This document shows, one piece after another, positions 1 to 9,139 of a stretch of DNA of 64,000 nt. The stretch is from Streptomyces fulvoviolaceus. Lineage in GTDB: Bacteria > Actinomycetota > Actinomycetes > Streptomycetales > Streptomycetaceae. Within the stretch, counting starts at the first letter, position 1, and each line of letters opens with the position of its first letter. Made by a program: the position numbers and the translations under genes. The stretch spans positions 1-64,000 of the forward strand of contig NZ_JOEY01000024.1 of assembly GCF_000718165.1 (NCBI RefSeq), written 5' to 3'. The notes under the pieces were generated by a model that had not been told where the DNA came from, did not search any database, and saw nothing but the letters and a program-made list of their open reading frames with translations.

Positions 1-318
1 CGGCGACACGCATCCTGTGCGTGGTCCGGGCCCGGGAGGCCAGTTCCCTGCGCGACCTGGCCATGTGGGTACGGCCAGAGGGCGGCGGGGAGGCCCTGAG
101 CCATCACTCCGGTGGAGCAGGGGCCCCGCACGCTGGCGCCGTACCCGGCGTCCCAGATCGCAGGATCACGTTAACCCGGTCGAACCAGGGCTCCGCAAGC
201 CAGCAAACGGACGATCACACGATCGAGCTAATTCGGCCTCGTATGCACTCCATGGCGAGCACCCCTCGGTGCGGCGGACGTCGCCGCCTACCGGCCGCAC
301 CCGCGCCGCCCCTCCCGG
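1..318. other. left edge, no supported gene
   Basis: No reading frame here shows recognisable protein features. The plus frame that later encodes the NACHT-type membrane remnant is closed by stop codons near 97, 172 and 229. The other frames stay open only because of high GC. The stretch may hold degraded sequence from the missing 5' part of the neighbouring gene, but this cannot be shown. Confidence 0.4.
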
Positions 319-1584
319 TGGACGGCGGCACAGGCACGGGGCGCGCTGCGGTTCCTGGCCCGACATCTGGAGCGGGGGGCCGACGGGGCGGCGGAGGTCG
401 CCTGGTGGAAGTTGTACGCGGCGGTGCCGGGGCCGCTGCCGAGGGCGCTGGCCGGAGTGTTCCTCGGTGCTCTGGCCTGGTTGTTCGAGGGCGCGGCCCT
501 GACCGTGGTCCACCACTTCACCCACGACCCGCTCTACGCCCCGCAATGGGACGGCCGCGGCGGACTCGGCGTGCTGGTCGGATGCCTGTGCGGCGGGCTG
601 GTCGGCGGTCTCGCCGCCGGAGCCGTCACCGCCCTGCTGTGCACGGCCGCCGGACAGGTCACCACCGGACTGGTACTGGAACGACTGGCGGACAGCGGCA
701 CGCTGGCGCTGGCCGGACTGGTCAGCTGCGGGCTCGCGGTCGGGCGGCGACCCGTCCTGCGCCCGCCGTCCGCATGGGACCGGCGCGTGATCCTGACCGG
801 CCTGGTGACCGTCTGCCTCTACGCGGCCGCGTTCCGCAACGCCTGCGGGACGGTCAGCGGGCTGCTGCTGACGGTCATGGCCGTCGTCGTCGGCGTGGAC
901 GGCGCGCCCCCGCCCCGCAGCCCCGTGGCCAGGGTCCGCTGGAGGTGGAGCCGCCGGGGCATCGCCGCGGGGCTGCTGGCCGGTGCCCTGATGGGCGGGG
1001 TCTACTTGGCGGAAGGGCTGCTCACGGGTGTGCTCGGGGGCGAGCCGGGCCGCTACTACGTCGCCCCGTCCGACCCGGTCGAGGCGGCTTGGTCGGCCTG
1101 GCAGCAGGGCTCGCTGTTCGCGGTCGCCTGCATGCTCGTGCAGGGACTCAGGGCGGTCCCCGTGGACCTGGCCGGCTCGGTCGACGCGGCGGCCCTGCTG
1201 CGCAACGACCGCCGCACGCTGGCCACGTGCGTGGTGACCGCCACGGTGTTGGGCGCCGCGGTGTTCGGAGCCCAGGACTGGTGCATGGTGACCTTCGTGG
1301 GCTCCCGGCTCTGGGCGGGGCAGCTCACCGCCGACGGCTGGCTCTACGTCGTGGGACTGATCCCCGCCCTGTTGATGGGCCTGGCCGCCGGGCTGCGTCA
1401 GACGGCCTGGAGCCGCTATGCCGTGGCCCGCTGCCACCTCGCCCTGCGGGCGAACCTTCCGTACGACCTCATGGGCTTCCTCGCCGACGCCCACGACCGG
1501 GGTGTCCTGCGCCGGGTCGGGGCCGTGCACCAGTTCCGCCACATCGAGCTGCAGCACCGACTGGCCGACGCGGAACGGCCCTAG
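319..1584 (+). pseudogene. C-terminal membrane region of a NACHT-type NTPase, 5'-truncated
   Basis: The frame resembles the tail of Streptomyces NACHT-domain NTPases. A motif of the form WTAAQARGALRFLARHLERG (about 319-378) precedes eight or nine hydrophobic segments, and the protein ends with an LPYDLMGFLADAHDRGVLRR-type sequence followed by FRHIELQHRL, which is characteristic of that family. The family likeness continues upstream of the first usable start (TTG at 412), while in-frame stops lie at about 172 and 229. The nucleotide-binding NACHT domain and any N-terminal effector are therefore missing, and I call it a remnant. A 390-residue membrane protein starting at 412 could still be made. 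Family assignment is from memory of the C-terminal motif. Confidence 0.6.
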
Positions 1585-1588
1585 TGCC

Positions 1589-2260
1589 TCACAGAGTGGA
1601 CCGCAGCCACTGCTCCACGCTCGCGATGTGCACCGTCGCCCAGGAACGGGCCGCCTCCGCGTCCCGGTCGCGCAACGCCGCCAGAATCGCCCGGTGTTCG
1701 TGCAGGGTGCGGCTGACCGCGTCCTCCTGGGTCAGGCCGCGCCAGATGCGGGCCCGGGTGGTGGGTCCTGACAGGCCGTCAAGGAGCGAGCAGAGCACCG
1801 AGTTTCCGGAGCTCTGCACGATGCCCCGGTGGAAGTCCAGGTCGCAGGCGACGAGGTCCTCCACGGACGGGGCGTTGCCGAGCTTGTCCAACTGGGCGGT
1901 GAGCGCGTCCAGTTGCTGCTCGCTGATGCGGGAGGCCGCCATCGCGGTGGCCGCCGGCTCCAGGATGCGGCGCACCGCCAGGAACTCCAGGACCGTGTCG
2001 TCGCGGTGGAAGTCGACGACGAAGCTCAGCGCCTCCAGGAGGAGTTGCGGATCGAGACTTGTCACATACGTGCCGTCGCCCTGCCGCACGTCCAGGATCC
2101 GGATCAGCGACAGGGCGCGCACGGCCTCGCGCAGGGAGTTGCGGGAGAGCCCGAGCTCGGAGGCGAGCTCGCTCTCCTTGGGGAGCCGGTCGCCGGGGCG
2201 CAGCGCGCCGGAGACGATCATGCCCTTGATCTTCTCGATCGCCTCGTCGGTGACTGCCAT
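1589..2260 (-). CDS. FadR-type GntR transcriptional regulator (FCD domain)
   Basis: This 223-residue protein has an N-terminal winged helix-turn-helix (about residues 5-70, with the GntR signature LPKESELASELGLSRNSLRE) and a C-terminal FCD ligand-binding domain (about 85-215). A DLDFHRG segment and a later HEHRAIL segment carry acidic and His residues of the metal/ligand pocket. The ATG at 2260 follows an AGGGAGG ribosome site. It is the last gene on the minus strand after the nucleoside importer, phosphorylase and amidohydrolase, so it may control that operon, and a large palindrome lies just upstream. The effector is unknown; a purine or thio-nucleoside is a guess from context. Confidence 0.85.
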   Translation of the reverse strand: MAVTDEAIEKIKGMIVSGALRPGDRLPKESELASELGLSRNSLREAVRALSLIRILDVRQGDGTYVTSLDPQLLLEALSFVVDFHRDDTVLEFLAVRRILEPAATAMAASRISEQQLDALTAQLDKLGNAPSVEDLVACDLDFHRGIVQSSGNSVLCSLLDGLSGPTTRARIWRGLTQEDAVSRTLHEHRAILAALRDRDAEAARSWATVHIASVEQWLRSTL

Positions 2261-2277
2261 GACGGGCCTCCCTGTTG

Positions 2278-2334
2278 CCGCATGATGTGCCGCGTGACGT
2301 GCTGAGACATCGGATGTCTCAGCACATTATGCGG
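2278..2334. promoter_or_regulatory. nested palindrome upstream of the GntR gene
   Basis: GTGCTGAGACAT (2299-2310) and ATGTCTCAGCAC (2314-2325) form a perfect 12-bp inverted repeat around CGG. An outer pair, CCGCATGATG (2278-2287) and CATTATGCGG (2325-2334), matches at 9 of 10 positions. The site lies between the amidohydrolase stop and the regulator start. FCD-type GntR proteins bind short palindromes, often their own promoter, so this is a likely autoregulatory operator. There is no T-run on either side, so a terminator is less likely. Confidence 0.6.
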
Positions 2335-2339
2335 CCTGT

Positions 2340-3635
2340 TCAGACGAGCGCCTCCAGATCGGCGATCACGGTCGCCTCGTCGAGCGTCGTCAGGACGCGG
2401 TCCCGCATCAGCACCCGCCCGTCCACGACCGTGTCCCGCACGTCCGCCGAGTGCGCGGTGTACGCCAGCGTCGACCACGGGTCGTGCAGCGGCCGCAGAT
2501 GCGGCCCGCCCAGGTCGAGCACGCCCAGGTCGGCCCGCTTGCCCGCCTCCAGCGACCCCAGGTGCTCCCCGAGCCCCAGGGCTCGCGCACCCTCGATCGT
2601 CGCCATGCGTACGGCCTGCTCGGCGCCGACCGCTGTGGGGTCGCCGGCCGCCTTGTGCACCAGCGCCGCCTGTCGGACCGAGCCCAGCAGGTCCAGCGTG
2701 TTGTTGCTGACGGCCCCGTCCGTGCCCAGCCCGACGGTCACCCCGGCGCTCAGCATCCGCGGCACCGGCGCGATGCCGCAGCCCAGCTTCAGGTTCGACA
2801 CGGGGCAGTGGGCGACCGCGGTGCCGGTGCGGGCCAGCGCCGCGATCTCCGGGCCGGTGAGGTCGACGGCGTGCGCCAGCAGTACGTCCGGTCCGAGGAG
2901 CCCGAGCGAGTCCAGCAGCTCGACCGGGCGCTTGCCGTACTTCACCTCGACGGTGGCGACCTCGGTGGCGTTCTCGGCCGCGTGGATGTGCAGCAGGGCC
3001 CCGAACTCCCTTGCCAGGGCGAAGATCTCGGTGAGCTGGTCGGGGGCGAGGGTGTACGTCGAGTGGGCGAACACCACGGGACGCGTCCCGGCGTGCGCCG
3101 CACCCCTCGCCTCCAGGTCCCGCCGCGCCCACTCCAGCCGGTCCTCGTACGCGATGGCGTCCGGCGGCTCCGGTACGTCCATGAAGGTGGGCCCGGTGTG
3201 CAGTCGCCAGCCCGCCTCGCGGGCCGCCTGTTCGGCCGCCTCGTGGAACCAGTACATGTCGAGCGCGGAGGTCACCCCGGCCCGTACGCTCTCGGCGACC
3301 GCGAGCCGCACGGCCGACGCCACGTTCTTCGGCGACAGCAGTTCGGCCTCCGCGGGCAGCACCCGCTCCAGGAAGCCCTGCAGGGTGACGTCGTCGGCGC
3401 GGCCGCGCAGCAGGGTCATCGCCAGGTGGGTGTGCGTGTTGACGAGTCCCGGCAGGACCAGACAGCCCGCGGCGTCAATGGACTCCCGCGCTGTGAACCG
3501 CGTACACAGTTCCTCGGCGGGGCCCACGGCGACGATCTCGCCCTCGTGGACGGCAACAGCCCCGTCCCGTACGACGGTTCCGGCCTCGTCCACCGTCAGG
3601 ATGTCACCGCCGTGCACCAACAGATCGATGCTCAC
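2340..3635 (-). CDS. amidohydrolase, MTA/SAH-deaminase-like (TRZ/ATZ family)
   Basis: The 431-residue enzyme belongs to the metal-dependent TRZ/ATZ amidohydrolases. It shows the metal-binding NTHTHLAM motif, a LLHIHAAEN His, a LLAHAVDLT His and the catalytic Asp in LGTDGAVSNN. The stretch SNLKLGCGIAPVPRM and the flanking sequence are close to characterised 5'-methylthioadenosine/S-adenosylhomocysteine deaminases. It probably hydrolyses the 6-amino group of a purine nucleoside in the cytosol. The GTG start at 3635 overlaps the stop of the nucleoside phosphorylase gene by four bases (GTGA), implying translational coupling. The neighbourhood of mtnA-D and a nucleoside importer supports MTA as substrate, but adenosine, SAH or guanine remain possible. 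Confidence 0.75.
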   Translation of the reverse strand: MSIDLLVHGGDILTVDEAGTVVRDGAVAVHEGEIVAVGPAEELCTRFTARESIDAAGCLVLPGLVNTHTHLAMTLLRGRADDVTLQGFLERVLPAEAELLSPKNVASAVRLAVAESVRAGVTSALDMYWFHEAAEQAAREAGWRLHTGPTFMDVPEPPDAIAYEDRLEWARRDLEARGAAHAGTRPVVFAHSTYTLAPDQLTEIFALAREFGALLHIHAAENATEVATVEVKYGKRPVELLDSLGLLGPDVLLAHAVDLTGPEIAALARTGTAVAHCPVSNLKLGCGIAPVPRMLSAGVTVGLGTDGAVSNNTLDLLGSVRQAALVHKAAGDPTAVGAEQAVRMATIEGARALGLGEHLGSLEAGKRADLGVLDLGGPHLRPLHDPWSTLAYTAHSADVRDTVVDGRVLMRDRVLTTLDEATVIADLEALV

Positions 3636-4378
3636 TGCTCCTCCGCCAGCAGCCGCAGCGCCTCCAGCGACACCACCGCGCCCCGCTCGACGCCCGCCGC
3701 GACGACGTCCCGGTGCGGGTCGTACCCGCCGGTGGCCTCCTCGTCGACGAGTTCGTCGGCGTTCGCCCCGTCGATGACGAGCACGCCGCCCGCGACGAGC
3801 CCGCGCAGCGAGGCCGTCACCAGCAGCGCCGACAGCTCCATCTCGATCGCTGCGAGCCCGGCACCGTCGTAGGAGAAGAGCGGAATCAGCCCGGGCTGGA
3901 AGGCCGCCCGGGTCCAGACGATGCCCCGGTGGTGCGGGGCGTCGGCCTCGCGGGCCGCGCGCTGCAGCGCGAGGACGGCCTCCGGCGAGGACACCGCCGG
4001 GTACTCCGGCGGCAGCAGCTGCTGGGTGACCCCGTCGTCCCGTACGGCCGCCTCCGCGATGACGAGATCGCCGTCGCCGATGCCGGGCTTCATCGCGCCC
4101 GCCGTACCGAACCTCAGGATCGTGCGGACCCCCGCGTCCGCCAGCTCCTGGAACAGCAGGATCGCGCCCGGCCCGCCCACCCCGTGCGAGGCGACGACGA
4201 CCGGCAGGCCCTTCCAACTACCGCTGAACACACGGTATTCGCGGTGGTACGAGACCTCCTCGGCACCGTCGAGCAGCGCGGCGACGGCCGCGGCCCGTGC
4301 CGGGTCGCCGACGACGACCGCGTGCGCCGGAAGCCCGGTGCGGGGTATGCGGGTGACGGGCAGCAGGTCCTGGGTCAT
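3632..4378 (-). CDS. nucleoside phosphorylase (PNP/UDP family)
   Basis: This 248-residue protein fits the hexameric/trimeric PNP_UDP_1 nucleoside phosphorylase fold. It has an early VVVGDPARA phosphate-loop segment, a RFGTAGAM strand-turn and IEMELSAL, the Met-Glu ribose-binding element. It cleaves a nucleoside with phosphate to base and sugar 1-phosphate. The ATG at 4378 overlaps the stop of the upstream permease by four bases (ATGA). Next to an MTA-deaminase-like enzyme and mtnA, a reasonable inference is that it phosphorolyses methylthioinosine (or MTA) to methylthioribose 1-phosphate, the MtnA substrate. A general purine or uridine phosphorylase is the alternative. Confidence 0.75.
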   Translation of the reverse strand: MTQDLLPVTRIPRTGLPAHAVVVGDPARAAAVAALLDGAEEVSYHREYRVFSGSWKGLPVVVASHGVGGPGAILLFQELADAGVRTILRFGTAGAMKPGIGDGDLVIAEAAVRDDGVTQQLLPPEYPAVSSPEAVLALQRAAREADAPHHRGIVWTRAAFQPGLIPLFSYDGAGLAAIEMELSALLVTASLRGLVAGGVLVIDGANADELVDEEATGGYDPHRDVVAAGVERGAVVSLEALRLLAEEQ

Positions 4379-5244
4379 GAGACGGCTCCGGAAGGAGAAG
4401 GGGTACGGCGACGACGGCGGGCCGTCGTGAGGAAGAGGGCGCCGAGCGTGACGACGTACGGCGCCGCGTCGGTCGCCTGCTGCGGCAGGCCGAGGCCCTG
4501 GAGGCGGAAGCCGGCCGCTTCGGCGAGGCCGAAGAGGAGCGCGGCGAGCAGGACGCCGACGGGAGCGGCGCGACCGAGCATGACCGCGACGACCGCGATC
4601 CAGCCGCGGCCCGCCGTCATGTTCTCGGTGAACAAGGTGACGTTGCCAAGGGCGAGTTGGGCACCCGCGAGCCCGCACAGCACACCGGAGACCAGCACGG
4701 CCCCGTACTTGTACTGCGCCGGGCTCACCCCGAGCGTCGCCGCCGCGTCCGGCGCCTCGCCGACCCCGCGGAGCCTGAGTCCCCACACGTGCCGCGAGAG
4801 CATCACGGCGGCCACCGCGACCGCCACCCACGACAGATAGGCGAGGGGGCTGAGGCCACCGATCAGCGGCAGTCCGGCGAGTGACGGATCGTCAAAAGTG
4901 CCCTGCACACCGAAGATCGTACGCAGCAGGAAGCTGGTCAGGCCGACGGCCAGCAGGTTCATGGCCACGCCCAGAACGACCGCGTCCCCGCGCAGAGTTA
5001 CGGTCCCCACCGCGAGGATCAGCGAGTACGCCGCCGCCGCGAGCGCCGCCGCCAGGACGCCGAGCCAGGGGCTGCCGGTGAACCAGCTGGTGGCCACGGC
5101 CGTGAAGCAGCCCATCAGCATCATGCCTTCGAGGCCGATGTTGAAGACGCCTGCCCGCTCGCAGATCGCGCCGCCCAGCGCGGCCAGCAGGATCGGGGTG
5201 AGGGCGCGCAGCGCCGACATGAGGAGATCGGAGTCGAAGAACAT
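4375..5244 (-). CDS. ABC transporter permease (nucleoside importer, second subunit)
   Basis: A 289-residue integral membrane protein with about eight to ten hydrophobic segments and the conserved ICERAGVFNIGLEGMMLMG region typical of permeases paired with BMP-family lipoproteins (nupQ/yufQ type). It forms the channel together with the upstream permease. The ATG at 5244 overlaps the upstream permease stop by one base (TGATG), and its own stop overlaps the phosphorylase start, so the genes are read as one operon. Substrate is inferred from the lipoprotein family (purine or other nucleosides). Confidence 0.85.
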   Translation of the reverse strand: MFFDSDLLMSALRALTPILLAALGGAICERAGVFNIGLEGMMLMGCFTAVATSWFTGSPWLGVLAAALAAAAYSLILAVGTVTLRGDAVVLGVAMNLLAVGLTSFLLRTIFGVQGTFDDPSLAGLPLIGGLSPLAYLSWVAVAVAAVMLSRHVWGLRLRGVGEAPDAAATLGVSPAQYKYGAVLVSGVLCGLAGAQLALGNVTLFTENMTAGRGWIAVVAVMLGRAAPVGVLLAALLFGLAEAAGFRLQGLGLPQQATDAAPYVVTLGALFLTTARRRRRTPSPSGAVS

Positions 5245-6284
5245 CACACGGCCTCCTTGACCTTGCGGCGCGTAAAGCGCGGGAAGCTCAGCCGGGCCGC
5301 GAGGAACACGATCACGATCGCCTGCAGCACCTGGGTCAGCTCGCGAGGCACCTCGGTCGTCCGCTCCATCGCGAGACCGCCGACCTGGAGGACGGCGAAG
5401 AAGAACGAGGCGATCACCGTGCCGAGCGGCGCGGCGGTCGCCAGCAGCGCGGCCGTAAGGCCCGTCCAGGTGTAGCCGGGTGCGGTGAGCGAGCCGTCGA
5501 CGAAGCGGTACGGGAAGCTCAACACGCCGATCGCGCCCACGAGTCCGGCGAGCGCGCCCGAGACGGACATCAACTTCAGGGTCAGGCCCCGGCGTTCGAC
5601 GCCCGCGTACGCGGAGAAGCGCGCGTTGAGACCGGTCATCCGGATCTCGTACCCGAAGGTGGTGCGCCGATCCGTGAACCAGTAGGCGGCCGCGGCGAGG
5701 ACCACGAGGAGAAGGCCGACGGTGACCGTCGAGTCGCCGAACGCGGGCAGCGCCACACCGTCGGGCATGGACCGCGTCTGCGGGAGGCTGGAGCCCGGCT
5801 CCTTGAGCGGGTAGCGCGCCAGGTAGGAGGCGAGCGACACCGCCGGGTAGCTGAGCAGGAGGCTGCTCACCAGCAGCGGGACGCCGAGCCGGTTCTCGCA
5901 CAGAGCGGCCAGCGCGGCGTACGCGGCGCCCGCCGCCATGCCCGCGAGGAGTGCGAGGACGACGGTGAGCGGGGCGGGCAGCGGCGAGTACAGGCCGGTC
6001 ACGGCCGCGGTGATGCCGCCGAGCACCATCTGTCCGTCGCCGCCGAGGTTGATGAGCCCGGCCCGCAGCGGGATCGCCAGCGCGAGCGCCATGCCGAGCA
6101 CGCTGGTGACGGTGGTCAGGGTGGAGCCGATGCCGTCGGCGCCGAGCGAGCCGGTCAGGACCGCCTCGTACGCCGCGATCGGGTCCGCTCCGGTGCCGAC
6201 GAGGAACAGCGCGCCGATGATGACGCCCGCGAGCACGGAGAAGGCGATGGGGGAGCGCAGGGCTCCGGATATCCGGTTGTTCAT
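5244..6284 (-). CDS. ABC transporter permease (nucleoside importer, first subunit)
   Basis: A 346-residue permease with many hydrophobic helices, including GLINLGGDGQMVLGGITAAV, the element seen in nupP/yufP-type subunits of nucleoside importers. It starts one base after the stop of the ATPase gene, with ATG at 6284, and is translationally linked to the second permease. With the ATPase (6286-7815) and the lipoprotein (7796-8848) it completes a nucleoside uptake system. Confidence 0.85.
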   Translation of the reverse strand: MNNRISGALRSPIAFSVLAGVIIGALFLVGTGADPIAAYEAVLTGSLGADGIGSTLTTVTSVLGMALALAIPLRAGLINLGGDGQMVLGGITAAVTGLYSPLPAPLTVVLALLAGMAAGAAYAALAALCENRLGVPLLVSSLLLSYPAVSLASYLARYPLKEPGSSLPQTRSMPDGVALPAFGDSTVTVGLLLVVLAAAAYWFTDRRTTFGYEIRMTGLNARFSAYAGVERRGLTLKLMSVSGALAGLVGAIGVLSFPYRFVDGSLTAPGYTWTGLTAALLATAAPLGTVIASFFFAVLQVGGLAMERTTEVPRELTQVLQAIVIVFLAARLSFPRFTRRKVKEAV

Positions 6285-6285
6285 G

Positions 6286-7815
6286 TCAGTCGACGGCCTC
6301 CACCGCGATGCCGGCGCCGCCCGCCATGGCGAGTCCCAGCGTCCGCTCGTCCGCCTCGTCCTTCGTGTACGTCGCGGTCACGCGCCCCTCGTACATCACC
6401 AGGACCCGGTCCGCGAGCCCCCGGATCTCGCTCAGTTCGGCCGAGACGAGGAGCACGGCGTGACCGGAGTCGCGGTAGGCGATCAGCTGGTCGTGGATGT
6501 TCTGGATGGCGCCGATGTCGACACCGCGCGTGGGCTGCTCGACGAGCAACAGCGGTGCGTCATGGGCGAGTTCGCGGCCGATCAGCAGCTTCTGCAGATT
6601 GCCGCCGGACAGCGCGGAGGCGGGCACCTCGGGGGAGGACGCCTTGATGCCGAACCGTTCGACGAGCCGCTGGGCGTGTGCGCGGACGGCCGCGGGCGGC
6701 AGCAGGCCGCGGGAGGACAGGGACGTACGGTGATGGCCCATCGCGAGGTTGTCGGCGACGGACGCGGCAGGTGCCGTACCGACCGCGTGGCGGTCCTCGG
6801 GGACGTACGCCAGGCCCTTGACGCGGCGTTCGGTGGCCGAGGCGTGGGTGATGTCCTCGCTGTTGAGGGTGACCCGCCCGGCGGTGGTGGGCCGCAGTCC
6901 GGCCAGTGCTTCGACCAGCTCGCTCTGCCCGTTTCCCGCGACGCCCGCGATGCCGACGATCTCGCCGGCGCGGACGGTGAGCGCGAGGTCGTGCACGGCG
7001 TCGGTGGTGAGACCGTTCACGGCCAGCACCACGTCGGCCGGCGTGCCCGGCGCGTGGACGCGGTCCAGTTCGACCGCGCGGCCGGTCATCGCGGCGGCGA
7101 TCTCGTCGGCCGAGGTCTCGGCGGTGACCAGGCGGGCGACGACCCGGCCGTCCCGCAGGACGGTCACGTTGTCGCTGCCCTCGAGGACCTCGCGCAGCTT
7201 GTGCGTGACGAGGATCACCGTGCGGCCCTGCGCGGCCAGCGACTTGAGGACCGCGAACAGGGCGTCCGCCTCGGCGGGCGTGAGCACCGCCGTCGGCTCG
7301 TCGAGGATGAGCGTGCGGGCGCCGCGGTGCAGCAGCTTCAGGATCTCCACGCGCTGCCGCAGCCCGACCGGGAGGTCGCCGACCCGGGCGTCCGGGTCCA
7401 CGGCCAGGCCGTGCTCCTCGGCGAGTTCGCGCACCCGGCGGCGGGCCGCGGCCCGGTCGACCAGGCCGAAGCGGCGCGGCTCGGCGGCGTAGACGACGTT
7501 CTCGGCGACCGTCAGGGAGTCGAACAGCTTGAAGCTCTGGTGGACCATGCCGAGCCCGGCGGCCATCGCGTCGCTCGGGCTGCCGAAGCCGGACTTGATG
7601 GCCCGCCCGTCGATCCGGATGGTGCCGGCGTCGGCGCGCTCCATGCCGTAGAGGACCGACATGAGGGTGGACTTGCCGGCGCCGTTCTCGCCCATCAGGG
7701 CGTGGATCTCGCCGTGGCGGACGGTCAGGTCGACGGCGTCGTTGGCGAGCGTGCCGGGGAACCGCTTGGTGATTCCCCGGAGCTCGACGGCTGGTTCAGC
7801 TTGCCGCCGGGTCAT
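6286..7815 (-). CDS. ABC transporter ATP-binding protein (nucleoside importer)
   Basis: A 509-residue protein with two tandem nucleotide-binding domains, as in sugar and BMP-family importers. The first has Walker A GENGAGKST (residues 42-50), a Q-loop MVHQSF and Walker B LILDEPTAVL. The second has a degenerate P-loop (GVAGNGQSE) and a normal ALSGGNLQK signature with LLLVEQPTRGVD, as usual for this class. The ATG at 7815 lies within the last 20 bases of the lipoprotein gene. It energises uptake through the two following permeases. Confidence 0.9.
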   Translation of the reverse strand: MTRRQAEPAVELRGITKRFPGTLANDAVDLTVRHGEIHALMGENGAGKSTLMSVLYGMERADAGTIRIDGRAIKSGFGSPSDAMAAGLGMVHQSFKLFDSLTVAENVVYAAEPRRFGLVDRAAARRRVRELAEEHGLAVDPDARVGDLPVGLRQRVEILKLLHRGARTLILDEPTAVLTPAEADALFAVLKSLAAQGRTVILVTHKLREVLEGSDNVTVLRDGRVVARLVTAETSADEIAAAMTGRAVELDRVHAPGTPADVVLAVNGLTTDAVHDLALTVRAGEIVGIAGVAGNGQSELVEALAGLRPTTAGRVTLNSEDITHASATERRVKGLAYVPEDRHAVGTAPAASVADNLAMGHHRTSLSSRGLLPPAAVRAHAQRLVERFGIKASSPEVPASALSGGNLQKLLIGRELAHDAPLLLVEQPTRGVDIGAIQNIHDQLIAYRDSGHAVLLVSAELSEIRGLADRVLVMYEGRVTATYTKDEADERTLGLAMAGGAGIAVEAVD

Positions 7816-8848
7816 CGACCTTCAGCTTCCCGGCGACGATCTGGTCGCGCAGCGCCTCGACCTTCTTCAGCACGTCCTTGTGGTCGGCGATCACGCACTT
7901 CGACGAGTCGACGCCGTCCTCCAGGCCGGTCAGGCTGATGCCGCCCTCCTTCAGGCCGTACGAGACGGTCGTGCCCGTCGTGCCGCCGAGGACCGACTCG
8001 ACGCCCTTCTCCACAGCCACGTCCGTGCGCTTGATCACGTTGTCGACGACCGTGCCGGGGGCCGAGGTGCACTGGTTGACGTCGACGCCGTACGCGTAGG
8101 CGCCCTTGGCCTTCGCGGCCTCGAAGACGCCGTAGTTGCCGGCCGCCGCGGCCGCCATGATCTGGTCGTAGCCCTTGGACAGCAGGGAGTCCGCCTGCTC
8201 CTTGGCGCGGGCCGAGTCGTCGAACGGCGACTGGCCGCCGACGAAGCGGGTGCTGGTGGAGGTCTTCGGCGCGACCTTCTTGGCGCCGGCCGCGAACGGG
8301 TCGCTGTAGCGGCGGAACTGGGGCGTGTCGAGGACGTCGACCGCGCCGACCTTCCCGGACTTGCTGAGCAGGCCCGCCTCGGCGCCGGCGAGGTAGACGC
8401 CCTCGTGCTCACGGAAGACCGCGCAACTGACGTTCTTGTACGTCTTGGTGGTGCAGGCGTCGATGATCAGGAACTGCTGCTTCGGGTTCTTCTCCGCCTG
8501 CTGCGCGACGATGTCGGCGAACTCGAAGCCGACCAGCACGATGACGTCCGGCTTCGCGTCCACGGCCGCTTGCACGTTCTGCTGCTGCGAGGCGGTGTCC
8601 GTGGACTCGTACACCTTCTGCGAACCGTCGTGCTGCTTCGCCGCTGCCTTGACGCCGGTGACGGCGAGCTTCAGGAACTCGTTCTGGCCCACGGCGTCGG
8701 GCGTGACGAGCGTGAAGGACTTGCCGCTTGAGCCGCTCGCGCTGTCGGAGGCGTCGCTCTTGGCGGCGGCGTTGCAGGCGGTGGCCGCGGTGACCAGGAG
8801 TGCGGTGGCGGCGGCGACTTGCAGGGAACGGCGGGTTCTGCGAGGCAT
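7796..8848 (-). CDS. BMP-family substrate-binding lipoprotein
   Basis: The 350-residue protein starts with MPRRTRRS, a hydrophobic signal segment and a TAATAC cleavage region, a somewhat degenerate lipobox. The mature part matches the BMP/PnrA/Med family of nucleoside-binding lipoproteins (VGQNEFLKLAVTG, PDVIVLVGFEFADIV, REHEGVYLAGAEAGLLS). The ATG at 8848 follows GGAAGG seven bases upstream. It heads the minus-strand operon importer-phosphorylase-amidohydrolase and is divergent from mtnA. BMP proteins bind purine or other nucleosides, so extracellular MTA, inosine or guanosine are candidate ligands. Confidence 0.85.
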   Translation of the reverse strand: MPRRTRRSLQVAAATALLVTAATACNAAAKSDASDSASGSSGKSFTLVTPDAVGQNEFLKLAVTGVKAAAKQHDGSQKVYESTDTASQQQNVQAAVDAKPDVIVLVGFEFADIVAQQAEKNPKQQFLIIDACTTKTYKNVSCAVFREHEGVYLAGAEAGLLSKSGKVGAVDVLDTPQFRRYSDPFAAGAKKVAPKTSTSTRFVGGQSPFDDSARAKEQADSLLSKGYDQIMAAAAAGNYGVFEAAKAKGAYAYGVDVNQCTSAPGTVVDNVIKRTDVAVEKGVESVLGGTTGTTVSYGLKEGGISLTGLEDGVDSSKCVIADHKDVLKKVEALRDQIVAGKLKVDDPAAS

Positions 8849-9139
8849 CGGGGACCTTCCGGGATACGGCAGAGCGCGCTCCGGCGGGAGCGCGTGAGGG
8901 TGGACGGGGAGCGCCGAAGGGGACGGGTCAGCGTCGACAGCCGTCGCCGGCACACCGACCGAAGTCGAGGAAGCGGCGCTTGGTCAGCAGCACGGGTCCT
9001 CCTCCTTCGTCTCGGTCTGCGGACTGGGTGCTGGACTGTAACACCTGTTTCCGGACACCTGCCCGACTGTCTCGAACTATGGTTCTCCCAGGTCATGTAC
9101 CGTGGCCGGACACCACCGGAACATCAGGAGTGTCCCGAA

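Noticed and set aside
166..1557. Minus-strand frame of 463 codons over the NACHT remnant
   Set aside because: The composition is Gly/Arg/His/Gln-rich with no hydrophobic pattern, while the plus frame shows regular membrane helices and a family end motif.
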